64,000 nt of DNA, taken from the NCBI GenBank assembly GCA_032718475.1, contig JAUCBJ010003120.1, positions 17,756 to 81,755 on the forward strand. Reading direction: 5' to 3'. The notes below the pieces were generated by a model, which was not told where the DNA came from, ran no database searches, and was given only the letters and a program-made list of their open reading frames with translations. This DNA is from Nemertoderma westbladi (lineage: Eukaryota; Xenacoelomorpha; Nemertodermatida; Nemertodermatidae). The position numbers and the translations under genes are program-made. Shown here piece after piece: positions 25,601-34,987 of this stretch (its first letter is position 1; each line of letters opens with the position of its first letter).

Positions 25601-25885
25601 CAGAGTGGTTGCTAAGGCAAACAAAGTGGCTGCTAAGGTAAACAAACTGGCTGTTAAGTTAAACACACTGGCTGCTAATGTAAACAAAGTGGCTGCTAAG
25701 GTAAACAAAGTGGTTGCTAAGGCAACAAAGTGGCTGCTAAGGTAAACAAAGTGGTTGCTAAGCTAAACACACTGGCTGCTAAGGTAAACAAAGTGGCTGC
25801 TAAGGTAAACAAAGTGGTTGCTAAGGCAAACAAAGTGGCTGCTAAGGTAAACAAAGTGGTTGCTAAGGCAAACAAACTGGCTGAG
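19660..25885 (+). repeat. 21-bp minisatellite made of a repeated exon-intron junction
   Basis: About 296 units of 21 bp with core CTGGCTGCTAAG|GTAAAC (then AAA), i.e. the last 12 exon bases and first 9 intron bases of the RS-gene exon ending at 19671. Variants include AAGTTAAACACA (donor GT displaced) and AAGGCAAACAAA (donor GC). In the exon's phase the unit encodes the heptad AAKVNKL. The frame stays open from the exon to a TAA at 20638, caused by a one-base deletion (GCTGCTAGGTAAAC). The same deletion recurs at 22359 because a block of 1,721 bp is duplicated. Minus-strand frames of up to 721 codons are translations of the same array, not genes. Units become more mixed after 25060. Confidence 0.93.
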
Positions 25886-25902
25886 TGGCAAAAAAGTATA
25901 AA

Positions 25903-25935
25903 ATTAGTGAAAGAAGGACTTTCTTTCACTAATGT
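25903..25935. repeat. Hairpin at the array's downstream edge
   Basis: TTAGTGAAAGAAGG is followed by its partner CTTTCTTTCACTAA with almost no loop. It marks the left part of the dispersed fold-back element also seen at 14.64 kb, split here by the LINE insertion downstream. Confidence 0.6.
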
Positions 25936-25995
25936 TTTACTTTTTTTCACTCGTTGGCATTATAAAAACTTTCCAACCCACATAAAACTTAACCA

Positions 25996-26946
25996 TATAG
26001 TTTACATATAGTTAACATATAACATATAGTTAACATATAGTTTACTAAATACTAATGTTGGGTGCATGCTCGATGGCGTACTTTATAATAACTTAATGTA
26101 CGCCGATGACATTGGTTTACTATCAAACTCAATGGTAGGGTTACAACGACTCATTCATAAATGCGAAAACTATGCCATAGCCCACGGCATAGTATTTAAT
26201 ATTAAGAAATCGAAAGTAATGCACTTTAAACCAAAGTCATGCGCTTCTACAGCCATTTCTCCTGTGTACCTCTGTGGTAGGGAACTCGAAAAAACTGATA
26301 AGTTTTCATATTTAGGCCATATCATCCACGAGACTAGGGATGATGACTACGACATTAAGAAATGTACAAGAGGTTTATATGCTCGTGCGAACTTATTGTT
26401 ACGTAAATTTTCAGTTTGTTCAGTCTCTGTGAAAACTAGATTGTTCCGTGCACTCATTACACCTCTATACTGTAACGCATATGGTCTCGTAGTAATTACT
26501 CGTCGTCAGTATATAATAGGATTAGGGTGGCCTACAACAACGCGGCAAGGAAGTTATTTTCAATTCCTCCGCTGTCTAGTATGTCACTATTTTTTGGTTC
26601 TCACAATTTGCCTTGTTTTGTGCACGCACGTACGTCACCACTCTGTAACCAGTTTATTCTCTAGAATTGAATCATCCGCCAATCATATTGTAGGCCATAT
26701 TTTTCGTTGTACCGTAGGCTCAAGGCTACAGTCCATGCGCAATAGTTCCTTACTATTTTGATTATTAACGATTAGACTTACTATAATATAAAATATGTAA
26801 TATTTTTCATTCTACTTTAGTTACTTTCTACCGTATAGCTAGTTACCTTATAGTCTGTTAGTTACACTATATTTAATATTTGTGCTATTATTATGTAATG
26901 TACACTGATATGAACCATAGTCGGTTTGGTGTAAATAAATAAATAA
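25996..26946 (+). mobile_element. 5'-truncated LINE (CR1/L2/jockey group) with TSD
   Basis: A plus-strand frame (26066-26761) reads the C-terminal part of a non-LTR RT: YADDIGLLSNS (catalytic YADD), then FSYLGHIIHE, CTRGLYARANLLLRKFSVCS and RALITPLYCNAYGLVV of the thumb region. The frame then decays. The 3' end is an AT-rich tail finishing in tandem TAAA units. A 14-bp duplication ATAAAACTTAACCA flanks it at 25982-25995 and 26947-26960, as left by target-primed reverse transcription. About 55 bp of TATAGTTAACA-type repeat precedes the coding part. The insertion split an older fold-back MITE whose right half begins CTCGGTCAGAATAG. It is dead: no endonuclease and only a partial RT. Confidence 0.85.
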
Positions 26947-27093
26947 ATAAAACTTAACCACTCGGTCAGAATAGTTGAATTTCACTAAATTGAAATCAAA
27001 GTTATATCGCTTTAATCCTTTACAGTCCAAATATTTACCCAGAATGCTAATTTCTGAATTTTTATTGATCTTCTAATTTACTGTTTTCTCAAG

Positions 27094-27241
27094 GCCCAAG
27101 AACATGTACAACGATCCCTACACAAACAAGATTTAGCTAATAAAGGACTAACTGAAGGCGAAATAGACAAGGTAATGGCAAGCGAAGACGCGGAGAAACT
27201 TCGAGTTCATATAGAACAGCAACTGAGGGAGAAAGCCCAAG
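27094..27241 (+). CDS. RS-domain protein gene, exon 5 visible (helical segment)
   Basis: Acceptor CTGTTTTCTCAAG at 27093 and donor CCCAAG|GTAAAT at 27242. In phase 0, as required by the previous exon, it gives AQEHVQRSLHKQDLANKGLT then EGEIDKVMASEDAEKLRVHI and EQQLREKAQ. It is strongly helical and charged, with heptad-like hydrophobic spacing, and likely continues a helix begun by VEQYKELAAK. It leaves one base that completes a Glu codon in the next exon. The 7.4-kb intron before it contains the 21-bp array and the LINE. Confidence 0.8.
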
Positions 27242-27424
27242 GTAAATAACCAACTAGTTCTTTTAATATTAACTAATTAAATGTTATTACTGACTTTAAG
27301 CATGTTTACTTAATTTAAATCTGACCAACCCCTGTTATATTAATTGAAATCTTGTTATTTTTCTTTGCCCTAAAGCAGCTCCTATTGCATTCTATTTATT
27401 ATAATTCATATTTTCGTCCCACAG

Positions 27425-27958
27425 AATTGGCTGAATCGGCTTCCTCACCATTCCTCGTTCCAACCTCCAATCACTTCGCTCTTCCACCAGGCCTCCCTCT
27501 TTCCAACATCCGCGCGCTAACGGCTCCCACCTCCCTCACTAACACATCCGTCCCCCAGCTGTGTTTACCCCAGGGTAACCAAGGCAACCTCACTGCCCTC
27601 TCGGGTCTACCGTTTCCATTTGCGTTGCCAGGACTACCAAACATGACCGGACAGTCCGGATTAACTACTGTGTCCGGACTTCCACTAATGCCCGGGCTAC
27701 CTTCTGTGCCCGGGTTGGCAACAATGTCCGCACTGCCGTCTATGCCCGGTATACCAGGTCTACCGAATATGTCCGGATTGGCCAATCTGCCCGGCCTTTC
27801 CGGACTACACAGTGTGTCCGGCCTTCCCCCCACGGTCTCTGGAGTACCCGGACTATCTCTCCCACCAGGGGTTGTGCTACTGCCAGCCGGTTCGGCCCTG
27901 CCTCCAGGAATGGTTCCCATCCAACCGATACCCAACGCGGGAATAAACAGTTCCCTAG
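27425..27958 (+). CDS. RS-domain protein gene, exon 6 visible (Pro/Gly/Leu-rich)
   Basis: Acceptor TTTTCGTCCCACAG at 27424 and donor CCTAG|GTTAGT at 27959. It encodes ELAESASSPFLVPTSN, then a low-complexity Leu/Pro/Gly/Met tail in which a motif of the form GLPxMPGLPSVPGLA recurs about a dozen times. The repeat is imperfect at DNA level, unlike the intronic arrays, consistent with selection on an unstructured hydrophobic-proline tail. The one-base overhang fits the final exon. Confidence 0.8.
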
Positions 27959-28734
27959 GTTAGTATTAATCATAATCAAAATCATAATTTTTTGTATTTA
28001 TAGTTTAAGCGTCGTATTTATTTATTTCCCAGGGTTCGAACCCTGGTGGGATTAAACGATCAGAACTGGAGATTAACCATTGAAACTGAGAGTCTGGGCA
28101 GCGGGTAGTTCTGATTAATTTAAAGCCAGTTATATACTATTATAATAATAATATATATTTATTATGCGCCTTTACGCGATGTTCTAGGCGCTTTGGTACA
28201 AAGAAAGTATGAACATCAATATACGTAGAATAAATACACCAAACATACAGACTAATGTAATGATTGCATAAAAACTGACTGTAATATAAAATATTTAATA
28301 GATTGCACTAGATTTGCAGTAAAAATATGTAGTTCATAATAAAATCGTTACGAAATTGAGATTTTAGTATATATTCCATAATATATACTATATATATGCT
28401 ATAGGAGTATAGGCCTATATACAATTTTGATTTGAACGAATTATGTTTTTGACAGACCAATATCAAGCAAGTAAAATTATTTGGAAACAGAGAAACAACA
28501 TGTTCCTATCTGTTCAACCGTAAGTAGTCATCGTTTTATTTAAACAGGGACACAAAGCGCAACCCTGTTTAAATACTGTAAGTAAAATTATCACATGTTA
28601 CATTTAATATTTACGCTATATACTATATACTAACTATGTAACAATCAGCGTCCAAAGAAATCAGCTTTCGCGTTGCCTCTGTTGTTAAGCGTTCACCATT
28701 AAATAAACCCAATTATATGTTTAATTTGTTTCAG
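27959..28734 (+). other. RS-gene last intron
   Basis: A 776-bp AT-rich intron. Near 28030 there is a palindromic CAGGGTTCGAACCCTG that again matches a pol III B box / tRNA T-loop. No coding sequence is evident. The acceptor TTAATTTGTTTCAG ends at 28734. Confidence 0.6.
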
Positions 28735-28955
28735 GAATACCACAACTGTCTTATTTACCTAACTCGAATCTCCTTTCTGGAGTGTCTATGAGTGGTCAGT
28801 CGGTTATCCCCCTGCCTAACTCCATTACAGCCAATCATCTAATGGGATCTCCAATCCAGTTGGGCCAACCTGGACTCCTTCAACCTCCGGGCTCCGTACC
28901 GATACCATCACACGTACTGCAACTGTTAGCGGCGAGGCGGTTGTTAGGGGAGTGA
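28735..28955 (+). CDS. RS-domain protein gene, terminal exon
   Basis: Acceptor TTTGTTTCAG at 28734; stop TGA at 28953-28955. The peptide reads GIPQLSYLPNSNLLSGVSMS through QLGQPGLLQPPGSVPIPSHV to the end LQLLAARRLLGE, with the same Pro/Leu/Gly/Ser composition as the previous exon. An AATAAA at 29002-29007, about 47 bases past the stop, is a plausible poly(A) signal. From this exon back to 9781, seven exons join in consistent phase. Confidence 0.8.
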
Positions 28956-29001
28956 GCAATCGTTGCTAGGTCATTGAGTGGGAGTGTGTGGTTGCTATGG
29001 G

Positions 29002-29007
29002 AATAAA
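29002..29007 (+). terminator. Candidate poly(A) signal of RS gene
   Basis: AATAAA 47 bases after the stop codon of the terminal exon, within an otherwise non-coding stretch (28956-29535) where no other feature was recognised. Confidence 0.5.
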
Positions 29008-29535
29008 TTTTGGAGACTATAGTCAGATTCACCATCATTAATAGTGTTAATTTGCAATATGTTTTTAAACTCATTGAATTGAATTAATCTACCGCTATTA
29101 ATGTGAAGTTAATATTTTTATACTAAAGCTGTGCAATTATTAATTGTGTTTCTTTTCCTACTCTTCGATATTATATTATAAAATATATAATAAATTAATA
29201 ATTTCATTATTTTGTGACGCGATGCGAAAAAGTCGTGAGAGACAGGTAACTTGCTATCTGAGAGTTGCACTTACTGACTTACCGGTACGGTTACACTTCT
29301 GACATTGGAGGTGACAGACTGACTGGGTGTAGCAATGTAGACCTAGCAGGTTAGGATCAATTATAATAAGCATGGCATAATTTCATATTTAGTATAAATT
29401 TATGAATAGCCACGTATTTTATTAACGAAAATAGGTCGGTAGGTTTGGTCTTCGCCTAGGTTGTAAAGCTGTAGGTACAGCGTACAGCACATTAGGTCAT
29501 TTGTACGTTAATTCCAACGTGACATTAGATAGGTG

Positions 29536-30780
29536 TACTACTACTACTAGGATCGGCATGCTGCATTGCAGCTGCATTTTTAAGAATGCTGTGCCGGCTT
29601 GTCGACAAAATTGCACCGCCACAACTCCCTATCACCCATGACAATTGCTAGATCATCCGCATCTTCAAGGCCAGTGTCCTTTAAGATGCGTCTCAAGAAA
29701 GTCATGGGCTGTCCACCATGCTTATTCACTCCATGAGGCTGCCAAAGTACAAGATTATGCACTGGCTGGTCCTCACGGCGAAAGCAATGTCCTGCAAAGC
29801 GGAGGCGATTTTGTTCTAGTGTCAAGCTTGGGGGAACCAATGAGACACCTCCAATGTTATATAGTGTCTGGTTGGAGATGTGTGCATTGTATTTGACACA
29901 ATGAACCCGGCGTAGCATTCTTGTGAATGTGCCATCCAGAGATTTGGTGTCCTCAGCAGTTAGAGCCCAGCATGGAGTCCCATAGAGGAGTACTGGAACT
30001 ACTGTTGCTCTAAATAATCGGACCTTAAGTTTTCGATTAATTCTCGGTGACTTCCAAATCCTGGAAAGCCTATTCAGGGCTGCCCATGCCTTTCCCTTAC
30101 GTATTCGAAGGTCCTCATCTGACTTCTGGATCCATGATCCCAGGTAACAGAAGTCATCCACATGCTCAAGCATACCATCCTTTGAGCTTATGCTCATCCG
30201 GTCAGAGACTTGCTGAGGACTTTCAAAGTTAAATGTCAAAATCTTTTTGAAGTTAATAAAAAGACCAACACTAGAATCAGCCTGTTCTAATGAGCTGAGG
30301 AGCCGTTGGGCTCCCTCTAAGTGATTCTGAGAGTACTCCTAAGTCAGCAGCAAAGTCTAGATCAGTTAGGTACTTGGCAGGATTTCCTCGACTTCTGGAG
30401 CCAGTTGGTGGAGTTACCATCACCCTATCATCATTATGATGATCTAAGGACATGCGTAGCACATAGTCAACCACAATTATGAACAAGAATGGCGCAAGTG
30501 TGTCTACCTGGAGGACGCCCCATAACACTTCAAATGGTTCTGTGTCACCGTCAACAGTAGACACAAATGTTGTCGAACCATCGTATACTGATCTGATTGC
30601 TGCAATAATTTCATCAGGAATCCCATATAATGAAAGTATGGTGAACAGACGAGAGCGAGAGACTGAATCAAAGGCCTTGAAGAAGTCAACAAAGATAACA
30701 GCCAGATGCCTGCCTTTCTTTTTTGATAACTCTTCAATTATCCTTATAAGTGCCAGAATGGGCTCCATGGTCCCACCAGT
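29536..30780 (-). mobile_element. Decayed non-LTR retrotransposon (RT core to 3' end)
   Basis: Two minus-strand frames separated by a frameshift near 30.25 kb make one degraded RT. The first (30768-30277) has FVDFFKAFDSVSRSRLFTIL (motif with catalytic Asp), SLYGIPDEIIAAIRSVYDGS, GVLQVDTLAPFLFIIVVDYV (the usual GVLQGD has lost its Gly) and LDFAADLGVLSES, where the YADD box has decayed to FAAD. The second (30239-29580) has CYLGSWIQKSDEDLRIRKGK and AWAALNRLSRIWKSPRINRK of the thumb, and a C-terminal region. The 3' end on the minus strand terminates in a short (TAG)n tract near 29536. A similar 3' end (GCTATGCCGGCTT with CTACTACTACTA) occurs at 51.9-52.05 kb. The element is inactive; the BEL element abuts its 5' side. 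Confidence 0.85.
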
Positions 30781-30901
30781 ATCTCAGGTGTAGGTCATGC
30801 CTTGTTAGGCCCTACAGTCCTAAAGTCTGGAGACTGTAAACATGTTCTATTGACTACTGATTTAGATGTGCTCCTTTCCCCAAGTTGATATTTAGCCATG
30901 A

Positions 30902-30906
30902 GGCGG
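30902..30906. repeat. 5-bp target-site duplication (left), GGCGG
   Basis: GGCGG immediately before the 5' LTR is repeated at 43525-43529 immediately after the 3' LTR. Five-base duplications are usual for BEL/Pao integrases. Confidence 0.85.
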
Positions 30907-32147
30907 TGTAAAAGCTTCTGTGGGATATAACTGGCCCCTTTGCTTCGCAATCCAGTTTCCCCCCAGGCGCTGGAATACTCTAAAAGGCTCTCTAACTGTA
31001 TATATATTCCCCTCGCCCGCAGGGTACCGTTATAGGTGTTTTAACGGACATAAAAGTCATTCTTCTATATACGTGCTTTGGCGGACATGGTAAGGCAAAA
31101 AACCTGCAATGCACCAAATACCTTTACACGGCTTGGCCTTGATGATTCAGATTGCGACATCTAGCAGCTGGTTGCTGGCATGGAAACAGCCATTGGACGC
31201 ATGGTTCTTTGTTTGGCTTGAGCCAATCAGAGCGATTTTTTCTGTCGACGTGTAGATATTCGGTCGATCATACTAGGAGTGTTCAGTCTTACTGTTTTTT
31301 GTGATACTGTTGTGTCATTGCTATCTAAGCCAGAAACACCGGCTCTAGAGTTAATTCGTTTCATACTTTAGAAGAAACATTAGTAGGCTTAAATTATAGA
31401 GCGTATAACTGTTATCAGTGCATATCACTGTACATATCGGTTCATATCATATCTTAACCTACCGTCTTAATGCTGTTTACTGTTGTGTTTTGGTTGAATA
31501 TTATTTGGAGAACATATATAAAGAACCCAAATTTCCCAATTTTCTTGATACACTACAGGTTAGAGAGGCGGGTTATATATAGCGATTGCGACTTATATTA
31601 TTGTGGTTTGTAGTGAATTTAATGCTATTTGATAAGCCCTACATGAGTCAATTGCTGTTCGCTTTATATATGATAAAATTCATTGACGGTCGGCAAATTA
31701 ATGAGCAGTATTGTGTGTTACCGGTAGTGTGCATGATTGTGACTGATAACTAAGCATTTCCTAAAGAATGCGCCTTATACGTGAATCATAAGCCTTACCG
31801 ACTTACCGTTGTGATTAGTATAAGTCATATCTCTGTTTATTTAGATAGAGCGCCACGTCCTAAAGGAACTGTTAATATTTCCCGAAACTGAATAATATTA
31901 GTCAGAAATTATTTATTAACGATCAATCGAATAATACAGTAGGCTTCACTGCAATAATAATCTAAGCCCTCAGAATCCAGTCTCCCGGGTATATCCAGCG
32001 GGTGAATGGACGCGCACTAGGCTGGCTTCTGCTAATGTTGTGTTTATTGGTATTAAATATTTGTCATCTTCTAAAGTATATTGATAAACCAAAAGACATA
32101 TAAATTTTGGCAGGTTAAACTGCTAAAGGTCTTCAAAAGCGCGTACA
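30907..32147 (+). repeat. 5' LTR
   Basis: Begins TGTAAAAGCTTCTG and ends GCGCGTACA. It is the same length as the 3' LTR and matches it apart from two substitutions seen by eye. It should contain the element's promoter; no TATA box could be assigned with confidence. Immediately inside, at about 32160-32185, ACTTTATTGC and GCAATAAAGT form a perfect 10-bp inverted repeat. No standard tRNA primer-binding site beginning TGG is apparent next to the LTR. Confidence 0.92.
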
Positions 32148-32189
32148 ATAACAGTTATTGACTTTATTGCAGTAAGCAATAAAGTTGAA

Positions 32190-32350
32190 AGTACCGGTCG
32201 ACCGGTAAACCTGAACCGGTACTTCTGTAGGTCAGTAGGCCCAACTGCCAGAACCGGTACTGCCGTAGGTCCGTAGGTCCAACTGCCAGAACCGGTACTT
32301 CTGTAGGTCCGTAGGCCCAACTGTCCTAACCAGTACTTCCAGTATAAGTA
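32190..32350. repeat. About 50-bp repeats, three copies, in element leader
   Basis: Three imperfect copies of a unit containing AGAACCGGTACTTCTGTAGG and CCGTAGGCCCAACTG. They lie just after the 5' LTR hairpin, within the untranslated leader of the LTR element. Confidence 0.75.
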
Positions 32351-32479
32351 CATTAGTATTATTCGATTTTGATTATTGTATACCGGTAGGTCTTAGTATT
32401 TAATCAGGGACTGCAGCCCTGGTTTTTTATTGAGATTTCACTTATTTCTGTCGGTTTTATTTACAAGTAAGTTAATATT

Positions 32480-33600
32480 GAGCTGAAGACGTGTAAGTCT
32501 GCTCAGATTGTTCAGATAATTGTAGGCCGGACTGTTGTCGGATTGTTGTTGGGTTTGGAGAGATTACGGCGTGTGTAGAGTTTGTCCGATAGAGCGCCAG
32601 TTAGTAAGTTGGGGCAGCCATTGCTGTAAGGTCAATCCCCTCTTAAAGAATAAGTCGTACTACCGTGTTAGAACGCATACTAACTAACGATTTTGGAATC
32701 TGCACATACTGTAGTTTATTTAGGCTTGACAGTATTCTGCCAGCGTTTAGGCCTGTGTTTGTTTGTGTAGTCTGTCCAGGTACCGTAATAGTTATTACTC
32801 AGATATTTTGTAGGCTGGATTGTTGTCTAGCTATTATTAGGTCTGAAGAGATTGCTGCGTGTGTAGAGTTTGTCCGATAGAGTGCCAGTTAGTAAGTTGG
32901 GGCAGCCATAGCTGTAAGGTCAATCCCCTCTTAAAGAATAAGTCGTACTACCGTGTTAGAACGCATACTAACTAACGATTTTGGAATCTGCACATACTGT
33001 AGTTTATTTAGGCTTGACAGTATTCTGCCAACGTTTTGGCCTGTGTTTGTTTGTGTGGTCTGTTCAGGTACCGTAATAGTTATTACTCAGATATTTTGTA
33101 GGCTGGATTGTTGTCTAGCTATTATTAGGTCTGAAGAGATTGCTGCGTGTGTAGAGTTTGTCCGATAGAGTGCCAGTTAGTAAGTTGGGGCAGCCATAGC
33201 TGTAAGGTCAATCCCCTCTTAAAGAATAAGTCGTACTACCGTGTTAGAACGCATACTAACTAACGATTTTGGAATCTGCACATACTGTAGTTTATTTAGG
33301 CTTGACAGTATTCTGCCAACGTTTTGGCCTGTGTTTGTTTGTGTGGTCTGTTCAGGTACCGTAATAGTTATTACTCAGATATTTTGTAGGCTGGATTGTT
33401 GTCTAGCTATTATTAGGTCTGAAGAGATTGCTGCGTGTGTAGAGTTTGTCCGATAGAGTGCCAGTTAGTAAGTTGGGGCAGCCATAGCTGTAAGGTCAAT
33501 CCCCTCTTAAAGAATAAGTCGTACTACCGTGTTAGAACGCATACTAACTAACCATTTTGGAATCTACACATACTGTAGTTTACTTAGGCTTGGTGGTAGT
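32480..33600 (+). repeat. 288-bp tandem repeats in element leader
   Basis: Three full 288-bp units begin at 32661, 32949 and 33237 (marker GTGTTAGAACGCATACTAAC), with partial copies at each side (from about 32480, and 33525-33600). The second and third full units look identical; the first differs at a few sites. Each contains the same 71-codon open frame, but the frame is unlikely to be translated. Large direct repeats in an LTR-element leader can act as regulatory or packaging sequence; that role here is inference. Confidence 0.9.
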
Positions 33601-34987
33601 CTGCCAGCGTTTGGTTTGTATTTCGTTTGAGTATTCTGTACGGGTAGCGTAATATTTATTATTCAGAGTTTATGCGATTATTCGCAACATTCATGTCCCC
33701 AAGTTTATTCCTACAGTAATTGTGTTTGTTACACATACCGTTATAGTTAAATTAACCCCGGTACTACACGGGCTGCTTGGCGTAGGTAAAGACTGGTGAT
33801 TTGTGCACTGGTCACTCCAGCAGATGCCGTGGTTCTTTTAACTGTTCAAGTATATTTAACTACTGATTATTTGTTGTACCAGTACTTGTACCTAATTTAG
33901 GGTTTAGTGTACAGTGCTTTCCGAAAGTAATTAGTGTGTAGGCAGTATATTTGTGTTGTAAAGTGGTTAATAGGCACGTTGGATCTGGTAGTCCGCGGTA
34001 ATTAACTTCTAGGTAGGAACACTCCGTGATACATAACGTAGTACCTATAGCGATACGGCTATAGGTCGTCAGGCGGTGGTATTTTCCTATCTGGACAGTG
34101 CAATATATTTACTACTACTTATTATTTTCAAATACCGTAGTACCCTGTCCGTTGTAATAACCAGAATTCTAACCCTTTGTTAGGCTGGTTTGTAGACTTC
34201 CTGTAAAATTACCCTAAAAATTTCGTACGTAATATTTTTGTTGTGTTTAATTAGAGATTTGATCTCACCCGTATTGTACGTAATTCGTAGATAAGTAACT
34301 TAGGCCAGTAGAATTATCTGTTTTAGTGTCTAATAAGTAGCACTTCACTGAGAGCGCACAGCTTCTGTGTAGTGACTCCCCCCAGAAATAATAACATTTA
34401 TTTCAAATATTGACAAAACCCCTTTTTAAACGGGTATATATCTATTATAAATCAACTCAAACGATTTATAAATAGTAGGCCTGCCATACAACAACTAGGT
34501 CTCAATATCAGTTGGACTACTGCTTAAATAACGGTAATAAAGTAAGTTAAAGTAACCAAGTAACCCTAAATATTCAGAAATTCAATTATTCTAAAATAAT
34601 TGACATACCGGTATTTACCATAGGCTTATTATATTTATTTCTATAAATTTGAGCTGAAATCATACCGGTATTCTGTAATTAATTCTAGTTCATAATTATA
34701 CTTATATATACTATAAGTGTAAGCTGCATACCGGTATTCACGATAGGCCTATTATATATTTATATATATTTGTGCTAAAATTATACCGGTACTCTGTGAC
34801 AAACCTAGTCTGTAATAATACTTATATATATACTATAAGCATACCGGTATTCTAATATATTATATATATATCACGCTACACTGAGTAGCAGTATCGGTAA
34901 TTAATTATTAGGCTAACAGTGATACGGAATTACTAGACTTACTTTAACTGTATTTATAGCCGTAGGCATTCAACTGTGTAAACAAAC
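33601..34987 (+). other. Remaining leader of the LTR element
   Basis: AT-rich untranslated sequence before the Gag start codon. Several copies of ATACCGGTATT-like palindromes and TATATA-rich stretches occur between 34600 and 34880. No open frame of note. Confidence 0.6.

Noticed and set aside
19626-25708. Minus-strand Leu/Phe/Ala-rich frames (up to 721 codons) that look like membrane proteins
   Set aside because: Antisense translation of the 21-bp array; no start context, splice structure or non-repetitive part.
32665-33456. Three 71-codon genes MLERILTND…
   Set aside because: Identical frames in the 288-bp leader repeats of the LTR element; no separate evidence of translation.
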